Below are positions 54,404 through 63,396 of a stretch of DNA of 64,000 nt, in pieces. The position numbers were made by a program, and so were the translations under genes. The notes under the pieces were generated by a model. The model made no database searches and was not told the origin of the DNA. It was given only the letters and a program-made list of their open reading frames with translations. Every line of letters starts with the position of its first letter. Position 1 is the stretch's first letter. The stretch is from Rheinheimera texasensis DSM 17496 (GTDB taxonomy: Bacteria; Pseudomonadota; Gammaproteobacteria; Enterobacterales; Alteromonadaceae), in assembly GCF_000711985.1 (NCBI RefSeq), contig NZ_KL544005.1:633970-697969 (forward strand), read 5' to 3'.

Positions 54404-56176
54404 TTATTTGCAGGCCGCAGGTTTGCTAGCACTCGTTGCCTTGTCGGTGTTCATGACCAGAACCTCGCCACAAGCGCCGTTTTCACAGACTTGCATGCCG
54501 TATTGCAGCGTATCAGGCGTCAGCGCCCCCAGCTGCACTTCGGCCTGAGTAAAGGTTCCAACGACAGCCGGAGTCGACTTATCCCACTGCTCCCCTTTTG
54601 GAATGGAGACCAACTGATAACTCACGTTATTGAGCAAAACCCCGTTCATGAACGTGACTTTAAACAGGTTGCAGAGCCGGGCCTTTTGACCAAAATGGTC
54701 CAGCAACCAGATTTGCTCACATTCGGTCTTGGAGCCAAGCGCGTGCTCGATGCGATTGAGGCCTCCGGCTTTGGCAAGACGGGCAATCCCCATCACCCCT
54801 GCGGCATTTAAACGACCGGCCCCACAAGTGTCCTTCACATCACAGCGTGCATCTCTGACTGACTCAGAGGTCAACAGCAACGCCAATTTGAGCGTGTCAT
54901 CATCGACACCGGTTTCCCGTTTGACGGTTGCTAACACGCCAGAGACCACAGGCGCTGAGAACGACGTACCGCTACTGAAACAGTAGGTTGATTTCTCGTC
55001 GTTATCCTCACAGGGGACTGGTATCCAGCTGCCCTGTGCCATCACATCCACTTCTTTCCCGGTATTGGAATAGGACGCTATGGTTCCATCCGTATCCAGA
55101 GCACCCACGACAATCACACCACGGCAGTTCGCCGGGGATTTGACTCCGGTATCAGCGCCCTCATTGCCGGCAGAGACCACAATGGTGAATCCCGCCTTGA
55201 TGGCTTCATCAATCGCTGTTTGCAGATACACAGGACATGACTCTGATTTACTACCCAAGCTCATGTTGATGATGCCTGGCTTGCCTGCATAAGGCGTCAC
55301 GAGGTTCGAGTCCTTAAATGGCTTGCCAGCGAGGAATAGCAGCGAATTCGCCGAGTCTGACAAAAAGCCCGTACCACAGGTCATAGAACGAATAGCATGT
55401 CGGTTTACATTGTTGGTAATGCCTGCACCACCAAATTCATTGTTGGTCTTGGCGCTGGCCGTTGCAATGACCTGCAGACCGTGCGCATCACAGACATCAT
55501 CCACTTCCGGGCGGACGCTAAAATCATCATTGGGTTTCTGAAACGGGCCACCCTTGGTCAAAGCAGTAGTCGTCAGGGAACGACCTGAGTGATAGGTCAC
55601 CTCCTTACTGGTTTCAAATTCCGAATCGATGAAGACGAGGTCAATCGGGTCTTTGGGCTCCAAAACCGCAGGGAGACCCACCATATTCCACAGGTCAATA
55701 ATTCCACTGCCCACATTCGCTTTGCTCGGGCTCGCAAAATACCGGTTCAGCTGATACGAGGTAAAATATGGGTCATTGATTTGTGTTGAATCGCTCTCAA
55801 CCGTCATGTCCATGGTTTCAACCGGGCGAGCGCTTGTTATCAAATCCGCCTCAACCACACCAAATTGGCCGCTTTGAGTAAATAAGTGCGCGATGTAGCT
55901 GGCGTCATAGCCATGTGCCGGAAGTTCATGCACAGCAAAGAGCGGCTCAGTACCTGCAGCGGAATTGGCTTTCGCCTCACCAGCTGGAATACACCACTGC
56001 GTCAAACCATCTGGCGTGCTGACACAACCGGCTTGCCCCACATTCTGTGAAGTAGTTTGCGACTGGCTGATGGCCTGCTGCTGATTGAATACCAATCGCA
56101 CGGTTTCATCGGCATAAGCCGGCATCAACACACCAGCAAGGCCTAACATGGACGATAGAATTGCAAAATGTTTCAT
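54404..56176 (-). CDS. S8 (subtilisin-like) secreted serine protease
   Basis: 590 aa from ATG 56176 (signal peptide FAILSSMLGLAGVLMPAYA). Catalytic triad Asp184 (VFIDSEFE), His232 (DAHGLQV), Ser405 (GTSFSAPVVSGV), oxyanion Asn338 (SAGNEG). The strand before Asp reads LVFIDSEF rather than the common AVIDTGI. A C-terminal ~100-residue extension has paired Cys (CEQIW, ARLCN, CENGACG, CK) and may bind partner or substrate. It starts 11 bp after the 918-aa metalloprotease gene, so both are made together and exported. Confidence 0.88.
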   Translation of the reverse strand: MKHFAILSSMLGLAGVLMPAYADETVRLVFNQQQAISQSQTTSQNVGQAGCVSTPDGLTQWCIPAGEAKANSAAGTEPLFAVHELPAHGYDASYIAHLFTQSGQFGVVEADLITSARPVETMDMTVESDSTQINDPYFTSYQLNRYFASPSKANVGSGIIDLWNMVGLPAVLEPKDPIDLVFIDSEFETSKEVTYHSGRSLTTTALTKGGPFQKPNDDFSVRPEVDDVCDAHGLQVIATASAKTNNEFGGAGITNNVNRHAIRSMTCGTGFLSDSANSLLFLAGKPFKDSNLVTPYAGKPGIINMSLGSKSESCPVYLQTAIDEAIKAGFTIVVSAGNEGADTGVKSPANCRGVIVVGALDTDGTIASYSNTGKEVDVMAQGSWIPVPCEDNDEKSTYCFSSGTSFSAPVVSGVLATVKRETGVDDDTLKLALLLTSESVRDARCDVKDTCGAGRLNAAGVMGIARLAKAGGLNRIEHALGSKTECEQIWLLDHFGQKARLCNLFKVTFMNGVLLNNVSYQLVSIPKGEQWDKSTPAVVGTFTQAEVQLGALTPDTLQYGMQVCENGACGEVLVMNTDKATSASKPAACK

Positions 56177-56187
56177 AATGATAAGTC

Positions 56188-58944
56188 CTATTCTGCCTTG
56201 CACGTTTGCGTTTCAGGAAAAACGATAGGAGTGAGGAATGCGTAATTGGCGTTGAACTGCCACTTGCCGTCTTTGTACTGCCCGAGGCTGTTATTGCCGA
56301 TAAAGCGGGACAGTTTTTTGCTGGTGCTGTCGAACAAGAGCGCGCCCAGTGCGACTTGAGGCACGACACCGTTGTTGGCGCTGACTGCGTCACTGATGAC
56401 GGTATCGACAGTGCTGCCATGGGCCTGTAGTAATCCCATCAGCTCTGCAGTGGCCGCTTTTAAAGCAGTCTCTTCTGCTGCGCCACTTTGATAGCGCGCG
56501 GCATCCCCAGCATGAGACTGCAACCAGGATGTAATGGCTGCCTGCTTACCCTTGGCGTTCACTTCTTGTTGGAGGCGGTCCAGTAACGTTGATTCTGTGC
56601 CGGTATAGGCGGCGTTCGTCAGGACCGCGAGCGCAGACAGCCGACGCACCAGTTCCCGCTCGGGTTTTAGCTCCGAGAAGGCTGGAGCTGCGGCGTAGGT
56701 CTGATTGAACTCTTCAAGCAGTTTGGCGCCTGTGGCGTTTATCAATGAAAACGACTGGGTACGTTTTTGCACCTGACCTGCCGCATCGGTAAACGCCAGA
56801 GCCAATTTGAGCTCATGATTGACCCGTACCAATTCGCCAGCCGTGACCTCCAACGTGCCACCGGCATTTGTGAGTGTTGTTTTTGTGGTGATGCTTTGCT
56901 CAGTCGTGGTTGGTTCAACAGCAGCTTTGACATCCCCGCTTGCCCCGTCAAAGGTGAACTGAATAGTGGCGCTGCTGTTCTCTTTCAGTTCAATACCGCT
57001 TTCAGGAATGCTCGCCACCACGCGGTGAAACCCTGGTGAGTTCTGTAAGGAAACCGCCATCGATACGGTACTGCTGCGACCGTCCGCATCACTCACCACC
57101 AGTTGCACATTGGCCTGCTGATGACTGAACAGCTCCCCGAGCTGCAATCGCAGCGTACCGCCTGTGCTACTCATCGTTGGGGTGACGGTGAAATTGGATG
57201 GGCCGTTATGGGTTGCCGACACATTCACAGCACCCTGCGCACCGGTGATAGTCACGGGGACATCAATGGCACTGCTTTCAGGAACAGTGCTGCTACCTTG
57301 AAGCGTTACCCGCAAATCGGGTTTGGTTACCACAGGAGGCGTGGTTGCCGTGTCACCGCCACCACCTCCTCCGCAGGCTGACAATAACAGCGCCGCCGTG
57401 ACCGGGACCGCTATCCGTTTAATCGCTTTGAAACGACGCCACCCTACTAAAGCCAGCAGGCCGATAGTCCACAGCGGCATCGAACCGCCACTGCTTTCGG
57501 ATGATAATGGTGTCGTTGTATTGCCTGAACCGCCAGTTCCAGTGCCACCATTTCCAGTACCTCCACCGGTGCCAGGATTTGAAGGCGCAGCCTTTAACGT
57601 CGCATCCAGGATGTTGTTAAAGCCATTGCGGTCAACGTCGAAGTCGGTGGAATACACCTCGCCCGCGATGACATAACCAGAATCGGTTAACGCACCAAGT
57701 GTCAGCGACATTTTTTTACTGGATAGTGCCGCGAGGTCAAATATACAGCTCAGCACCTGCGCTTCCAGCACGCAGCCCTGCTGGTCACCCGACAGTGTCA
57801 CACCCGTATATTTGGCGTCCAAACGCACTTGCGCCTGCAGCTTGTCGACGTCTGCATTCGTGTGATTTTTAAAGGTGACGTCAATGTAGGTTTTGCTCGC
57901 GGTGCTGGCATTTGTATCAAGCGTTGCCTGTGCCGACACATCAATAACCTGGCCGGTTTTGCGACACCACCCGGCATCACAGAGCATGTGTGCGGCAATC
58001 CCCATGTCCTGAACCCGGGCAGCAGCTGAATACATCAATTGCTGCGGTTGCACATCAAAGGAAATGTGACTACCGACCTGACCGTCCCAATCACCCTTGC
58101 TGGTTGGTGTGGCAAACATCTGCACGTAACCACCGCTGCTATCAACATAAGTCCCACCGGTTAATTCGGAGCGCACCGCCGCAGAAGTCCGCGGCGCGCT
58201 TAAAGTGCCACCTGCGAGGAACCGGTTGCCACTTTTGCCGGCCGCCTCCCGGCCATCCAAATCCAACTGCTCGTAGCTGACCAGCGAATTGTCTGTATTT
58301 CGGTACCATAGCAAAGGCGTCATGTGGCTGTTATGCGACATCCGGGCAGGAATACAGGACCCCAAACAGGAGTTTTCTGCAAAGCCGTACAGGTGAATGA
58401 GTTCGTGATACACAATCGAGGTCAGGATTGGCTGACCGCTGCTTGGCGCGATGGCGGACTGTATATTTTGTGGGTTTGCCAGGAACTGCGTTTCGGCGTG
58501 AGGCTCTCCCGGGATAAAGCCGACGTCAAAGCCATTGAGTCCCGAGAGTAAAGTGATGGGATACCACTGACCGAGCTTCGCGAATCCATTTTTATCCTGG
58601 TTTCTGGAAGTGACTTCGGTAAATGCAGGCCCCATGGTCAACGCATCGTAACCCGCATTCGTTTGAAACATCACACTCCAATTCAGTGGCGCCGCGTTAT
58701 GAAACTGCAGTGCTACTGCCCGCGCCACATGCTCAATGGTGCTTTTACGAAAAGCCCCCACCGTCGTCTGAGTACCATCAGAGAGCGTCAGTTGCGTCGT
58801 ATCATTCACGCCGATGCCGGCTCCGTCTTTGTATTGAATATTCAGCGGTGCATGCGTCGCAGTGACACCCTCTGAAAGCGCCCCTGCACTGAACGCCAAT
58901 GAACCACACAGCATACTCTGCGTGACCAAGTTCCTGTTCCACAT
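56188..58944 (-). CDS. metalloprotease with internal sorting anchor fused to a lipoprotein-like part
   Basis: 918 aa. Signal peptide, then a zinc-protease centre YHELIHLYGFAEN (HExxHxxGxxE, a metzincin-like spacing with Glu where His or Asp is usual) and SHMTP as a possible Met-turn. Near residues 483-507 is a complete C-terminal sorting anchor of GlyGly-CTERM type (GGSMPLWTIGLLALVGWRR). Instead of ending, the frame continues into IAVPVTAALLLSACGGGGGG (lipobox Cys524), which by itself is a lipoprotein signal, and then two Ig-like domains and a helical C-terminus. This looks like two genes, protease and lipoprotein, joined in frame around codon 508 (ATT at 57423). Followed by the S8 protease gene. 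Either a real fusion or a lost stop. Confidence 0.8.
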   Translation of the reverse strand: MWNRNLVTQSMLCGSLAFSAGALSEGVTATHAPLNIQYKDGAGIGVNDTTQLTLSDGTQTTVGAFRKSTIEHVARAVALQFHNAAPLNWSVMFQTNAGYDALTMGPAFTEVTSRNQDKNGFAKLGQWYPITLLSGLNGFDVGFIPGEPHAETQFLANPQNIQSAIAPSSGQPILTSIVYHELIHLYGFAENSCLGSCIPARMSHNSHMTPLLWYRNTDNSLVSYEQLDLDGREAAGKSGNRFLAGGTLSAPRTSAAVRSELTGGTYVDSSGGYVQMFATPTSKGDWDGQVGSHISFDVQPQQLMYSAAARVQDMGIAAHMLCDAGWCRKTGQVIDVSAQATLDTNASTASKTYIDVTFKNHTNADVDKLQAQVRLDAKYTGVTLSGDQQGCVLEAQVLSCIFDLAALSSKKMSLTLGALTDSGYVIAGEVYSTDFDVDRNGFNNILDATLKAAPSNPGTGGGTGNGGTGTGGSGNTTTPLSSESSGGSMPLWTIGLLALVGWRRFKAIKRIAVPVTAALLLSACGGGGGGDTATTPPVVTKPDLRVTLQGSSTVPESSAIDVPVTITGAQGAVNVSATHNGPSNFTVTPTMSSTGGTLRLQLGELFSHQQANVQLVVSDADGRSSTVSMAVSLQNSPGFHRVVASIPESGIELKENSSATIQFTFDGASGDVKAAVEPTTTEQSITTKTTLTNAGGTLEVTAGELVRVNHELKLALAFTDAAGQVQKRTQSFSLINATGAKLLEEFNQTYAAAPAFSELKPERELVRRLSALAVLTNAAYTGTESTLLDRLQQEVNAKGKQAAITSWLQSHAGDAARYQSGAAEETALKAATAELMGLLQAHGSTVDTVISDAVSANNGVVPQVALGALLFDSTSKKLSRFIGNNSLGQYKDGKWQFNANYAFLTPIVFPETQTCKAE

Positions 58945-59069
58945 CGTTCTCTGTACTCCTTTTGCCTACACCAGAAAATCAAAAATTGTGCGACTCAAAC
59001 AGAAAGGCCCCCTTACAAATGCAGCACGCGCATGACTCTGCAGGTAACCTTTCGCAAACTTGATTCGAA

Positions 59070-59693
59070 TTAGTTTTGTAACCAGGGATTGGGTTCTTCA
59101 GCAGGTGGATCCAGAGTGATCTCGCTTTCTGGGGTCCCGGTAAAACTGTTTGTGCGGATCGCTTTTTGAACCGCATCTTTGGCAAGTTGCGTTAACTTGG
59201 GGTCGATGAAATAACCATGAATATTTCGGACGATGATGGCGCACCAAATACCGGCCATAAAAACCAGGAAGCCAGCCAAGAACTCGCTAGCAAAAGCCAC
59301 AAATACTCCGACGATCAGGGCTAAAAAGCCTGTGGCGTAAAATGGCAGCCCTTTAGAGGCGAAGGCTCTTGCGATGCCTGCGTTGTTAAAAATGACATAC
59401 TGATCCGTGTCGATGTTTAAATAACCGACGTAGCCGGAGAGTCCGTCCTCGCTCTCGCCACGCAGTAAGACCAGTCGATGCCCCTCCCGAGCCTTCACCT
59501 CCTTGTCATGCAGAGTGATTTGGCTCTCGGTGCCGTCTAATTTTTTTATCCAAAACTCCTGAACAGTGCTCGTTTGAGAATGCACTCTGACAGGGTCATG
59601 ACGAGTTCCACGACCTGTTGAATACACACTGGTTTCTGCATGTTTGCTGCTTTCCAGTAGCACTCCTTCGACCAAACTTACTGATAGATCCAT
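59070..59693 (-). CDS. hypothetical membrane protein
   Basis: 207 aa. A soluble N-terminal domain (about 1-115, with HRLVLLRGESEDG) is followed by two close membrane helices (about 118-160, LPFYATGFLALIVGVFVAFA and FLAGFLVFMAGIWCAIIV) and a soluble tail. No family recognised. GGGGTGAAAG precedes the ATG. Divergent from an XRE regulator gene. In a defence region such membrane proteins can be effectors, but nothing here proves that. Confidence 0.6.
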   Translation of the reverse strand: MDLSVSLVEGVLLESSKHAETSVYSTGRGTRHDPVRVHSQTSTVQEFWIKKLDGTESQITLHDKEVKAREGHRLVLLRGESEDGLSGYVGYLNIDTDQYVIFNNAGIARAFASKGLPFYATGFLALIVGVFVAFASEFLAGFLVFMAGIWCAIIVRNIHGYFIDPKLTQLAKDAVQKAIRTNSFTGTPESEITLDPPAEEPNPWLQN

Positions 59694-59845
59694 CTTTCAC
59701 CCCACAGCTAATTTCAAGTTTGATGAGCGAAGACGACATGCTGAGGTACTTTCCAACTCCCCCTGCGATTCAACGCTAAAAGCAAACATGATGGCAAATT
59801 TATCGATTTTCGATAATATTGATCAAAAGGATATGTTTTTCAACC

Positions 59846-60100
59846 ATGAAGAGCATATTCAATGAACGCTATCGACAGCTGATCGGCTGGATGATCGCGG
59901 AGCGGAAGTTCAAAAAGGTTACTCAGCTAGAATTAGCGGAGAAGCTTGGCTATCCCAATTCAACTTACATTTCCAAAATTGAACAGTTCGAGCGCCGGAT
60001 GGATATTTTAGAATTCGTTAACATATGCGAGAAAATCGGAATCAACCCGCATGACGGATTATCGATACTCTTAAAAGGCAGCTCGCAAAACAAGGCGTAA
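59846..60100 (+). CDS. XRE-family helix-turn-helix regulator
   Basis: 84 aa. One domain: LIGWMIAERKFKKVTQLELAEKLG, then PNSTYISKIEQFERRMDILE, the Cro/C1 (XRE) HTH. I use the ATG at 59846; a TTG at 59819 would add nine residues. It lies divergent to the 207-aa membrane protein gene and may control it or the SIR2 gene downstream. Confidence 0.8.
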   Translation: MKSIFNERYRQLIGWMIAERKFKKVTQLELAEKLGYPNSTYISKIEQFERRMDILEFVNICEKIGINPHDGLSILLKGSSQNKA

Positions 60101-60537
60101 CAAGACGCATGGGCTCTTTTCCTACCCAATACGCAGCACTAACCAAAAGCTCGACTAGCAAATACACTCCTGCCTGCCTGCATGCATATGCTAACTAGTT
60201 CAGTAACGCCACAGGTCCAATTGCGATCTTAATGCTGGTTAGGGTGCGGCTCAAACGCACTTTGTGTCAGTCGCCAACGGTTGCAGCCGAATAGCTGCTT
60301 TTTACTAACAACTGACTTCCGTTATTGCCTATTCAAATCGACAATATTGAAGATCCTTATGTCAATACGAAATTTCCAAAATAGATTGGTAAAAATTAGT
60401 CATATCGAATAATCGTGTGGAATTAAAATATTTTCGTGGCTTCCAAAGTTGTTTCTGAGCTTGCAACAAAAATTGGCTCCTGTTAGCGTCTTTATAGCAA
60501 CTGAAGGTACGGATTTGATGTAAAAGGAATAGTCTTT
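60101..60537. other. non-coding interval before the SIR2 gene
   Basis: 437 bp without a gene. It has one terminator-like stem at 60283-60303 and must contain the SIR2 promoter. AT content rises strongly after 60300. Confidence 0.45.
60283..60303 (+). terminator. weak rho-independent-like stem
   Basis: GCAGC, CGAATA loop, GCTGC, then TTTTT. Five-bp stem with a T-run, 183 bp after the XRE stop. Confidence 0.35.
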
Positions 60538-61872
60538 ATGAACGACAAATTGTTGATTATCGGTGCCGGCGTAGATCGTACACAAGGTATTGATTTTCCA
60601 CTTGCCAATACTTTGTTAGCTGATGTGTCCAGATATCTTGAGGGGCCAGGCAAATCCGTTGATGTGTCACTGCGAAAAATGTTACCAGGGCTGAAATTCA
60701 GCTTCAACAACATGATTGCCCGTGCAGTGGACAGGATTGCAACTCGCGAAACTCATGAGCAAAAAGCAATGGTGCAGCGTGTTCGAGATGCTATTGCTAA
60801 CCTGCCACAGGATCAAGATACAGTTCGTAAGCATGGTGAGCTCATTATCCGTCTGTTTGAGAAGCTTGCCACCATTGCCGAACACAGTTATCTGGATGAA
60901 GAGACGGAAGCGCTGATTCGTGTCGTGTTTCCAAAAGATGCTGAAGATCTGATTGATAGTGATTCAATTTTGGATATTCATAAACTATCACTTTCGGATA
61001 CATTTAAAACTGTACTGAAGCGTACGCTCAAGTTAGGGCTAAGCGGTGAGCACCATGCAGTAGCGAGTGCACTCGGTGCCGATATGTTGAATATCGAAAC
61101 CTTACTTGTGGAGAAGTTTCTTGGCTTTTATAACGAGAAGCCATCTGATATTAAAAACTATATCTACATTTCATGGGCACTCTGGGCGTATTTGGTTGCC
61201 AAACAAAAAGAAGTCATGTCGACGGTAGAAGACGCCAATATGCCATTTTATGGAAAACTTCCAAATAATGTTCGGGCATTGACGCTGAACTATACTGCCT
61301 TTTTACAAAATCAACTTGGTGCTGATCAAGTCATTTACTTCCATGGTGGGTTAGCGGAATACGTCCGAATGGATACTCGTGATTTGTTGCCTGTGGAAGA
61401 TATACTTAAATGCGACCCTGCTGAGTTCATTCGAGAGATTGTCGCACCAAATGTTGACGTGACTCATGAAGACATACGGCTGCAGCGCCATGTAATTCCA
61501 GCATTGGTGCCACCACTGCGCTTGAAGCCCATACTTTCCCATAGATACATTGAACTATGGTCACAGGCATCACAGTGGGTTAATGATGCAAAACATATTG
61601 TTGTAGTTGGATACTCCTTCAACAATGCTGATGAGCACTTCAACGATATACTTCGCAGCCATCCAGATAGAAATGTCGATATTATTGTTCCAGAAGCCGG
61701 AAGTGAATATTTCAAGAATCGGATAGAGAAGGTTTTCAACATTCCTGCATCACAGTTCAATACAGTCAAAGTTAATGGGCATACAGCTTTGCAGGCCAGA
61801 AAAATCCGTCTTATTGCAGCTAAGGCTTCAGAAGTTGACGTGTCAGCATTGTTTAGCTCTATAGCGAAATAA
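60538..61872 (+). CDS. stand-alone SIR2-like protein, probable anti-phage NADase
   Basis: 444 aa. SIR2-type nucleotide motif LLIIGAGVDRTQGIDFPLA (residues 5-23), LNYTAF (Asn251), VIYFHGG (His269), then IPALVPP and HIVVVGYSFNNADEH, the end of a SIR2 fold. A helical insert of ~200 residues splits the domain, as in defence SIR2 proteins (ThsA, DSR, SIR2-HerA types), which degrade NAD+ on phage infection. No Cys4 zinc finger of a deacetylase is seen. GGAAT precedes the ATG. No partner gene (TIR, HerA, Ago) is adjacent, so it may be a single-gene system. Confidence 0.75.
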   Translation: MNDKLLIIGAGVDRTQGIDFPLANTLLADVSRYLEGPGKSVDVSLRKMLPGLKFSFNNMIARAVDRIATRETHEQKAMVQRVRDAIANLPQDQDTVRKHGELIIRLFEKLATIAEHSYLDEETEALIRVVFPKDAEDLIDSDSILDIHKLSLSDTFKTVLKRTLKLGLSGEHHAVASALGADMLNIETLLVEKFLGFYNEKPSDIKNYIYISWALWAYLVAKQKEVMSTVEDANMPFYGKLPNNVRALTLNYTAFLQNQLGADQVIYFHGGLAEYVRMDTRDLLPVEDILKCDPAEFIREIVAPNVDVTHEDIRLQRHVIPALVPPLRLKPILSHRYIELWSQASQWVNDAKHIVVVGYSFNNADEHFNDILRSHPDRNVDIIVPEAGSEYFKNRIEKVFNIPASQFNTVKVNGHTALQARKIRLIAAKASEVDVSALFSSIAK

Positions 61873-62018
61873 AAAAAGGGAAAGAACCTGCATTGGCCTT
61901 TCTCAAGCACTCAACGGTAAAGAACAGGACAACAACGGCGGCTGCATAATGCCCAAAGTCAAACGCTTTCCCATACATTAGTTTTGGGCATTCAGTCCAC
62001 TTTTCGCAAGGACATCCT

Positions 62019-62318
62019 ATGGACAAACGCGTATTCACCGAGATTGAGACCGCAGCTTATTTGGGCATGAGCCGCTCATATCTGCGCCAGTCCCGTATGG
62101 AGGGGAATCGGGACAATCGTACACCTGCCCCACCCTTTATCCGGATTGGGCGCTCGATTCGGTATCTAAAAGAAGATTTAGACATATGGCTGGATGCGTT
62201 GCCTAAGCATCAGCAACTAAATCAAACGACCAAAGGTATGACAACCAAGTATAATGCCAACTGCGACAACATAAACGACGAAAACACAATCATGTTGTAC
62301 AAGCTCAACAATAATTAA
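62019..62318 (+). CDS. AlpA-like helix-turn-helix regulator
   Basis: 99 aa with AAGGA upstream. FTEIETAAYLGMSRSYLRQSR and PPFIRIGRSIRYLKEDLDIWL form the MerR/AlpA-type (HTH_17) excisionase-like fold. Such proteins regulate integrases or genes in P4-like satellites and defence islands. The final ~35 residues are polar and Asn-rich. It sits between the SIR2 gene and the Qat operon, so may mark an integrated element. Confidence 0.8.
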   Translation: MDKRVFTEIETAAYLGMSRSYLRQSRMEGNRDNRTPAPPFIRIGRSIRYLKEDLDIWLDALPKHQQLNQTTKGMTTKYNANCDNINDENTIMLYKLNNN

Positions 62319-62634
62319 TTGAATTTATAACTCAGTTCCAGAGCAAATTTACCAGAAGTTGCCAATCCGGGTAGCCCGTTGTTGCAGCTAACTTACAACT
62401 TTAATCAAAATTCCATTCTAATAGCTGTGCTTTAACTATCGATATCTAAAATTCGGAATAACTGTTTCAGAAGGTGGCTTTGCGCCATTTCCAGACAAAG
62501 AGATTGGCAGTTGTCGAATCACAGCTTTTCACTGAAAGCAGACCTTGTCGAAGGTAGCTGGATAGTGTTTCTCGAAATTTTTGAGTTATTCAACTAGTTT
62601 TCAAAACAAAAACAAGTATTAAAATAAACTGTCT
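62319..62634. other. non-coding interval
   Basis: 316 bp, AT-rich, between the AlpA-like gene and the end of the Qat operon. No gene or strong hairpin seen. Confidence 0.45.
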
Positions 62635-63396
62635 TCAAATCAATTTTTCAATTAGTTTTGTATAGCCAATTTTGTTCACAAACATTCTAGCGTTACTGAG
62701 TAATTGAGCTCTGACCTCCTCAAAAGGCACCGACCAAACGTCACTAAGAAGAGCTACCGTAATATCGAAATCCCAAGGCATGACAGAGCGACCATCTAAT
62801 TGAGCAAAAGGACCATCGCTTTCAGGAAGAACTCTATCCCTCGGAAGTTTCGTGGCTAGTGCCTTTCCTGCAGCGGAACAAAAGGCCGCTGGACCGATAC
62901 TGAACCAGCAACCCTGTCCAATAGCAGTTTTAAGCTCCGATGCCGTTCCCGTAAACCAATGCAGTACCGGAACTCCATGGTCAGGGAACAAACGGAGTAG
63001 TTCTAAAACGTCTGAAACCGCCTGCCTTGAATGGATACTAAGCGCCCGCCCACCCATTTGATGGCATCGCCTCACGGCCGCAGAGAAGACTTGCTTTTGC
63101 TTTAGGTAGCTAGCAGCATAACGTTTAGATCCATCCAAACCGATTTCACCAACAGCAATAGTGTCACCAATTTGAGCTGTCAGCAGCTCCAACTCATCAA
63201 AGCGATCACTTACTATCTCAGGGTGAAGGCCTGGACTTATCAACACCGTTTCATGCCGGCCAAGCACTGAGCTCGTAGCGCGAAAAGCCTTTGGACTTGT
63301 AGTTACTAACCATGTGAATGCATTGCGTCTCAGAGACTCTGCATATACTTCCTTTGCTTGTGGATAAAGATCTAGATGACAATGAAAGTCGATCAA
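62635..63396 (-). CDS. qatD: QatD, TatD-like DNase of the Qat anti-phage system
   Basis: 253 aa. TatD metal ligands are all present: DFHCHLD (HxH), GLHPE, VGEIGLDG (Glu), SIHSR (His), LHWFTG (His) and PESDGPF (Asp). The start is a TTG that overlaps the QatC stop (TTGA), so translation is coupled. In the four-gene Qat system (ATPase QatA, QatB, QueC-like QatC, TatD-like QatD) this is the last gene. The order and overlap seen here fit that. A housekeeping TatD is the alternative, but the neighbour argues for Qat. Confidence 0.85.
   Translation of the reverse strand: MIDFHCHLDLYPQAKEVYAESLRRNAFTWLVTTSPKAFRATSSVLGRHETVLISPGLHPEIVSDRFDELELLTAQIGDTIAVGEIGLDGSKRYAASYLKQKQVFSAAVRRCHQMGGRALSIHSRQAVSDVLELLRLFPDHGVPVLHWFTGTASELKTAIGQGCWFSIGPAAFCSAAGKALATKLPRDRVLPESDGPFAQLDGRSVMPWDFDITVALLSDVWSVPFEEVRAQLLSNARMFVNKIGYTKLIEKLI

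Noticed and set aside
60716-60916. 66-aa gene inside the SIR2 gene
   Set aside because: Shadow frame of the SIR2 coding sequence with no ribosome site.
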